Assembly: GCA_019235995.1 (NCBI GenBank)
Contig: JAFAJV010000016.1
Coordinates: 1-38,748 of the forward strand
DNA: 38,748 nucleotides
Direction: 5' to 3'
Origin: Vulcanimicrobiota bacterium
GTDB taxonomy: Bacteria > Vulcanimicrobiota > Vulcanimicrobiia > Vulcanimicrobiales > Vulcanimicrobiaceae
In this document: positions 34,423 to 38,748 of the stretch, piece by piece
How positions within the stretch are numbered: position 1 is the stretch's first letter
How the letters are laid out: the number at the start of each line of letters is the position of its first letter
The notes under the pieces: model-generated
Databases searched by the model: none
What the model was told of the DNA's origin: nothing
The model's input: only the letters and a program-made list of their open reading frames with translations
Made by a program: the position numbers and the translations under genes

Positions 34423-35297
34423 CTTCGTGCACCGATCGAGCGGAGGAAGGCGGCCGCAACGTCCGCCGGATCCTCCTGCGACTTCTCGACGGCCGCGTTC
34501 ATCGTCTGCGCGGCCCGATCGGTGATCGCGGGCGACACGGCGTCGAGCACGCGCGCGATCTGCGGGCGCGCGGCCAGCGCGGCCCGGCGGACGACGGGCG
34601 CGACGTTGTAGGCCGACCAAAAGCGACGGTCGTCACGGAGCACGACCAGGGAGTCGGTCGCGATCTCGCCGTCGGTACTGAAGGCGCTCGCGACGTCGGC
34701 CCTGCCCTCCAAGAGCGCCTGGTATTTGAGTGCGATGTCGTACGTGCGCACCTGCGCGAAGCGGAAGCCGCCGTAGAATCGCTGCAGGCCGGGCAGGCCG
34801 TCGGGACGCGCGAGAAATTCCTGGATCGTCGCGAGCCGCAGCTGCGGCGCGGCACGCGACACGTCGGACAGCGTCGCGAGATGCTTCGATTGAGCAATCT
34901 CGCGAGTCGTCGCGAGCGCCTGCGAGTCGTTCATCGGCGACGGGTCGAGCCAGACGATGCCGTAGCGCTGCGCGAACGCGCGCGCGACGACGGCATAGGC
35001 GGCGCGCGGGTCGGGAATGGGCGCGAGGTGTAAGACGTCGATGAGCGCCGTTCCGGTGTACTCGGGATAGCAGTCGATGTTGCCGCGCACCATAGCGGCG
35101 ATGGCGATCTGCGTCGAACCGAGGTTGAAGAGCCGCTTCACCCGCATCCCGGTTCGCTCGAGCGCCTGCGCGTAGATCTCCGCGATGACGAACGACTCGG
35201 TGAAGTTCTTCGAGCCGACCTTGACGGCGTTCGGATCGAAGGCGCAGCGCGCGAGCAGCGGCGTCCCCAGCAGGGCGATGGCACGACGGCGGTTCAC
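34419..35297 (-). CDS. Quaternary-amine ABC transporter substrate-binding protein (OpuC type)
   Basis: A 292-residue exported binding protein of the OpuAC/ProX-like family. The N-terminus (RRRAIALLGTPLLARC) is a short signal, with a cysteine after LLAR; lipidation is uncertain because arginine precedes the cysteine. The mature start VGSKNFTESFVIAEIYAQALE is a near-invariant motif of OpuBC/OpuCC proteins. DCYPEYTGTALID and SAFSTDGEIA are further landmarks of the ligand cleft. Known ligands are betaine, choline, carnitine and, in some species, ergothioneine. The GTG at 35297 overlaps the upstream permease stop. The neighbour egtD makes a histidine betaine, so a related ligand is plausible. Confidence 0.92.
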   Translation of the reverse strand: MNRRRAIALLGTPLLARCAFDPNAVKVGSKNFTESFVIAEIYAQALERTGMRVKRLFNLGSTQIAIAAMVRGNIDCYPEYTGTALIDVLHLAPIPDPRAAYAVVARAFAQRYGIVWLDPSPMNDSQALATTREIAQSKHLATLSDVSRAAPQLRLATIQEFLARPDGLPGLQRFYGGFRFAQVRTYDIALKYQALLEGRADVASAFSTDGEIATDSLVVLRDDRRFWSAYNVAPVVRRAALAARPQIARVLDAVSPAITDRAAQTMNAAVEKSQEDPADVAAAFLRSIGARS

Positions 35298-35890
35298 GTG
35301 CGCGGTGCGACGATGCGGCCCGCGGCGCCGAGTGCCAGATCGGCGCCGAGCGCGAGCGCGGCGACGACCGCGGCGGCCGCGAAGAGGAGCGCCGCGTCAT
35401 CGGTCTGGAGGCCGCGAACGATCTCGTCGCCGAGGCCGCCCGCGCCGATGAAGGTTGCGAGCGTCGCGCTAGCGATCGTCTCGGTCGCGGCGGTGCGCAG
35501 CCCCGAAAACGATACCGGCAACGCGAGCGGCACGACGACGCGCGCGAAGCGTTGCAGCGGAGTCATGCCCATGCCGGCGGCCGCGTCGAGCGCGGCCGCG
35601 GGGACGCCGCGAATGGCGAGGTCGACGCTGATCACGATCGGGGGGATGGCGAGCAGCGCGAGCGCGACGATCGCCGGAGCCATGCCCACTCCGAGCCACG
35701 GCAGGAGCAGCATCAGGACGGCGAGGCTGGGGAGCGTGCGGCCGACGCCTGCCAACGCGAGCACTCCGCCGCGCAGCCCGGCCGACTCCGCGGCGAGGAC
35801 GCCCAGCGGCAGTCCGGCGAGCAGCGCGAGGGCGAGCGCCGCGCCCGCCAGCGTGAGATGCTGGGCGACGTGCGCCCACAGCTCGGCCAT
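35294..35890 (-). CDS. Quaternary-amine ABC transporter permease (OpuC type, first)
   Basis: A 198-residue permease with about five to six helices. The coupling loop is AAGMGMTPLQRFARVVVPLALPVSFSGLRTA, closely parallel to that of the second permease, and TLPSLAVLMLLLPWLGVG and TFIGAGGLGDEIVRGLQTDD are family-typical. It opens the operon from ATG 35890, and the order is permease, binding protein, ATPase, permease, all coupled by four-base overlaps. The 42-base spacer to the divergent ppk gene must hold both promoters or parts of them. Confidence 0.9.
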   Translation of the reverse strand: MAELWAHVAQHLTLAGAALALALLAGLPLGVLAAESAGLRGGVLALAGVGRTLPSLAVLMLLLPWLGVGMAPAIVALALLAIPPIVISVDLAIRGVPAAALDAAAGMGMTPLQRFARVVVPLALPVSFSGLRTAATETIASATLATFIGAGGLGDEIVRGLQTDDAALLFAAAAVVAALALGADLALGAAGRIVAPRT

Positions 35891-35932
35891 GCGGCAAGTT
35901 TTTTGCCGCTCGGGAGGCGAAAACCCGGTCTA

Positions 35933-38044
35933 GTGATTACGGAACCCAAACCCACGCAGGCGGCGATCGCCGCCGTCGCGCTCGACGATCCGTCGCTCTA
36001 CATCAGCCGCGAGTTGTCCTGGCTCGAATTCAACCACCGCGTCCTCGAGGAGGCGCTCGACGCCCGGAATCCGCTGTTGGAGCGGCTCAAGTTCGTGGCC
36101 ATCTACGGCACGAACCTCGACGAGTTCTTCATGATCCGCGTCGCGGCGATCAAGCAGCAGATCGAGGCGCAAGTCGTGCGCCGCTCGGAAGACGGCCGCA
36201 CTCCCACCGAGCACCTGGACGCGATATCGCAGAAGCTGCGTGGGTCGCTGCCGCTGCAAATGCGCGTCCTCAACGAAGACCTGTTGCCGGCGCTCGAACG
36301 CGAGGGCATCCGGCTGATGCGCGTCGGCGAGCTCGACGAAGAGAGGCAGGCCGCGCTCGCGGAGACGTTCGAGCAGACCGTCTTTCCGGTGCTGACGCCG
36401 CTCGCGGTCGACAGCGGCCACCCGTTCCCGTACATCTCGAACCTGTCGCTGTCGCTCGCGGTCGAGCTCGAGGCGACGACGCGCGAGGGCGTCGAGCTCC
36501 ACTTCGCACGGGTGAAGATTCCGCCGACCCTGCCGCGCTTCGTCCCGGTGGAGGGTGGACCGTCGGGCGAACGGCGCTTCGTATTGCTCGACGACTTGAT
36601 CGCGCATCACCTCGATGGGCTCTTCCCGGGGCTTCACGTACGCGACTCGTACCTGTTCCGCGTCACGCGCGACGCGGACCTCGACCTGCAAGAGGACGAG
36701 GCCGACGATCTGCTGCGCGCGATAGAATCGGAGCTGCGCCGGCGCCGCTTCGGCGAGCCGGTGCGCCTAGAGGTCGAGCGCGGGATGCCCGAATACATGC
36801 GCGACTTTCTCTGCAACTCGCTCGACCTCGGGGCCGTCGACTGCTACGAGACCGAGGGGCTGATGGCGCTGAGCGACCTGTGGCAGATCGCGAACCTGCC
36901 CGGATACGAGCAGCTGCGCGACAAGCCGTTCCTGCCCGCGATCCCAAAGCGCCTGATCGGCGCCACCGACATCTTCGCGCAGATCCGCGAAGGTGACATC
37001 CTGCTGCACCATCCGTACGAGTCGTTCGATCCGGTCATCCAATTCTTACAGCAGGCCGCCGAGGACGAAAAGGTGCTCGCGATCAAGGCGACGCTGTACC
37101 GGACGTCGGGGAAGAATTCGCCGATCGTTCGGGCGCTGCTGACGGCGGCGGAAAACGAGAAGCAGGTCGCGGTCGTCATCGAGCTCAAGGCGCGCTTCGA
37201 CGAAGAGAACAACATCGAATGGGCCAAGCGGCTGGAGCGCGCGGGCGCCCACGTCGTCTACGGCTTCGCCAACCAGAAGGTCCACGCCAAGAGCCTCCTG
37301 GTGGTCCGCGAAGACGACGACCGCCTGCGCCGCTACATGCACTTCGGCACCGGCAACTACAACGAGAAGACCGCGAAGCTCTACACTGACCTCAGCCTCT
37401 TTACGTGCCGGCCGGAGCTCGGCACCGACGACGCGCAGCTCTTCAACGCGCTCACGGGCTTCTCGAAGGTCACGGACTACGAGATGCTCTGGGTGGCGCC
37501 CGTCACGCTGCACCGCGAGCTGATCGCGCGCATCGATCGCGAGACCGAGCACGCGCGGGCGGGCCGCCGCGCCGGCATCCGCGCCAAGATCAACGCGCTC
37601 ACCGAGACCGAGGTCGTGCGCGCGCTGTATCGCGCCTCGCAGTCCGGCGTACCGGTCGATTTGCTCGTTCGCGGCATGTGCGTGCTGCGGCCGGGGGTGC
37701 CGGGCGTGAGCGACAACATCCGCGTCCGCAGCATCGTGGGCCACTTCCTCGAGCACTCGCGCATGTACGTATTCGAGAACGGCGGCAGCCTCGAGGCCCA
37801 CATCGCGAGCGCCGACTGGATGGGGCGCAACCTGGACCGGCGCGTCGAGCTCGCGGTTCCCGTGCTCGATCCCGTGATGTGCGAGACGCTCGCCTCGCAC
37901 ATCCTGACGATTCTGCTTTCGGACAACGTCAAGAGCCGCGAGCTGCAGACCGACGGCGCCTATCGGCGCCTATCGCCGGGCCCCGGCGAGATGCCGATCG
38001 ACGCCCAGCGCGTGTTCCTGACGCAGGCACAGGCGCTGGGTTAG
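35933..38044 (+). CDS. ppk1: Polyphosphate kinase 1
   Basis: A 703-residue polyphosphate kinase that reversibly makes inorganic polyphosphate from ATP. The N-terminal SRELSWLEFNHRVLEEA and GTNLDEFFMIRVA are strongly conserved. The autophosphorylated histidine is H451 in GFANQKVHAK and the second catalytic histidine H608 is in HSRMYVFENGG. Other landmarks include LLHHPYESFDPV, TLYRTSG and MHFGTGNYNEKTAKLYTDL. The GTG at 35933 (ITEPKP) is the likely start; the frame extends upstream but runs antisense through the permease. A GGAGG lies about 15 bases before the start, farther than usual. Length is normal for the family. Confidence 0.96.
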   Translation: MITEPKPTQAAIAAVALDDPSLYISRELSWLEFNHRVLEEALDARNPLLERLKFVAIYGTNLDEFFMIRVAAIKQQIEAQVVRRSEDGRTPTEHLDAISQKLRGSLPLQMRVLNEDLLPALEREGIRLMRVGELDEERQAALAETFEQTVFPVLTPLAVDSGHPFPYISNLSLSLAVELEATTREGVELHFARVKIPPTLPRFVPVEGGPSGERRFVLLDDLIAHHLDGLFPGLHVRDSYLFRVTRDADLDLQEDEADDLLRAIESELRRRRFGEPVRLEVERGMPEYMRDFLCNSLDLGAVDCYETEGLMALSDLWQIANLPGYEQLRDKPFLPAIPKRLIGATDIFAQIREGDILLHHPYESFDPVIQFLQQAAEDEKVLAIKATLYRTSGKNSPIVRALLTAAENEKQVAVVIELKARFDEENNIEWAKRLERAGAHVVYGFANQKVHAKSLLVVREDDDRLRRYMHFGTGNYNEKTAKLYTDLSLFTCRPELGTDDAQLFNALTGFSKVTDYEMLWVAPVTLHRELIARIDRETEHARAGRRAGIRAKINALTETEVVRALYRASQSGVPVDLLVRGMCVLRPGVPGVSDNIRVRSIVGHFLEHSRMYVFENGGSLEAHIASADWMGRNLDRRVELAVPVLDPVMCETLASHILTILLSDNVKSRELQTDGAYRRLSPGPGEMPIDAQRVFLTQAQALG

Positions 38045-38114
38045 GGTACCTCCCACCGCTTCGCTTAAGTTTGTTGTAAAGACGCCTTAACGCTCCGGCG
38101 CTTAGCCTTGCAGT

Positions 38115-38748
38115 ATGACGGCGCTCCGTTGCGCGCTCGTGCTGCTCGCGTGCATCGCCGCGACGCCCGCGGACGCGGGCCTGCGCGGAACGGTTACGGA
38201 CGCGTCGGGCCGGCCGGTTGCCGGGGCAGCGCTCGAGCTCCGGGGACCGCAGACCTACACGACGACCAGCGATGCGAGCGGCGCCTTCATCATTTCGAGC
38301 GCTGCGCCGGGAACCTACGCGCTGCGGGCGTCAAAGCCGGGTTACCAGCCGGTGAGGCAGAGCGGGCTGATCCTGGCAGCGGGCCAGGAGCTCACGGTTT
38401 CGTTGACGTTGCCGCTGGCGACGTTGCAGACAATCGCCTCGGTCAAGAGCGCGGCCGGCGGTCCGCACTTCAACGCGACGACGGCTTCGGTGGCGGTCGT
38501 CACGCAGCAGAACTTCGCCGATCAGGCGCAGACCCAGGTGACCCAGGTGCTCAACCAGATTCCCGGGGTGCAGATCTCGCTGCCGGGCGGCTCGACCAAC
38601 GGCGCGGCGCCGGGAGCGGTTACCGTGCCAAACATCCGCGGCGCGGCCTCCTACGAGACGGCCACGCTGATCGACGGCCACCCGCTGGCCGTCGGGACCT
38701 TCGGCGATTACATTACGAGTTACCTGAGCAGCTTTATGTTCGGCAGCG
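38115..38748 (+). CDS. TonB-dependent receptor with carboxypeptidase-regulatory domain, N-terminal part
   Basis: The visible 211 residues start with a signal peptide (TALRCALVLLACIAATPADA), followed by a CarboxypepD_reg-like domain (GLRGTVTDASGRPVAGAALELRG, about residues 22-95) and a plug domain (TTASVAVVTQQNFADQ, VLNQIPGVQIS, VPNIRGAASYETATLIDGHPL). This is the layout of outer-membrane TonB receptors for siderophores, cobalamin or glycans. The protein runs off the right edge, so the barrel is not seen. ATG 38115 has no clear ribosome site. It indicates an outer membrane. Confidence 0.9.
   Translation, partial: MTALRCALVLLACIAATPADAGLRGTVTDASGRPVAGAALELRGPQTYTTTSDASGAFIISSAAPGTYALRASKPGYQPVRQSGLILAAGQELTVSLTLPLATLQTIASVKSAAGGPHFNATTASVAVVTQQNFADQAQTQVTQVLNQIPGVQISLPGGSTNGAAPGAVTVPNIRGAASYETATLIDGHPLAVGTFGDYITSYLSSFMFGS

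Noticed and set aside
35552-35932. Upstream extension of the polyphosphate kinase frame
   Set aside because: Antisense to the ABC permease and His/Arg/Gln-rich; PPK homology starts after GTG 35933.

Overview
The window is GC-rich bacterial chromosome, densely packed, with 43 protein-coding genes that can be supported (two cut by the window edges and one broken by a stop codon). No rRNA, tRNA, CRISPR array or insertion sequence was recognised. Genes lie in short operons whose neighbours usually overlap by 4 bases, very often as GTGA. The oxidase gene set, the NHL/beta-propeller surface proteins, the TonB receptor with a carboxypeptidase-regulatory domain, the GH130 enzyme and the frequent GTG/TTG starts suggest an aerobic, Gram-negative-type (diderm) soil or rock-surface bacterium. 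Candidatus Eremiobacterota (WPS-2) would fit, but that is an inference from gene style, not proven.

Layout. 1-867 (minus): a DUF4870 membrane protein and the start of an APC amino-acid permease. 928-4140 (plus): a coupled four-gene operon with an FAD oxidoreductase, a miniature HExxH metallopeptidase-like protein, an N-acetylglucosamine-kinase-type kinase and NanE, pointing to amino-sugar or sialic-acid salvage. 4209-8036 (plus): an A2-type caa3 cytochrome oxidase (subunit II with fused cytochrome c, subunit I, subunit III) plus two tiny membrane proteins. 8049-14326 (minus): heme A synthase, heme O synthase, MFS transporter, AidB-like acyl-CoA dehydrogenase, an unknown membrane protein and an NHL-type propeller protein. 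The heme A pathway that serves the oxidase therefore converges on it.

14388-19385 (plus): lipoprotein, GH130 mannoside phosphorylase-like enzyme, a one-helix protein, release factor 3, a small exported protein and a threonine/serine dehydratase. 19366-22741 (minus): a large secreted Asp-box (BNR) propeller protein and a CHRD-like secreted protein. 22824-23517 (plus): Phd/PIN toxin-antitoxin pair. 23540-24217 (minus): cysteine-cluster protein. 24281-26615 (plus): ROK sugar kinase and secreted phosphoesterase. 26625-26670: a dispersed-type intergenic repeat.

26697-29381 (minus): a histidine-box lipid hydroxylase, an MGDG-synthase-type glycosyltransferase and an NHL-like gene broken by one in-frame TAA; the first two look like a glycolipid module. 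29356-31967 (plus): lytic transglycosylase, lipoprotein and a second APC permease. 32032-33030 (plus): EgtD (hercynine synthesis), which converges on a four-gene OpuC-type quaternary-amine ABC importer (33020-35890, minus). That pairing is the most interesting functional hypothesis here, namely uptake of ergothioneine or hercynine next to its biosynthetic methyltransferase. 35933-38044: polyphosphate kinase 1. 38115-end: start of a TonB-dependent receptor. No gene-free stretch exceeds 300 bases.
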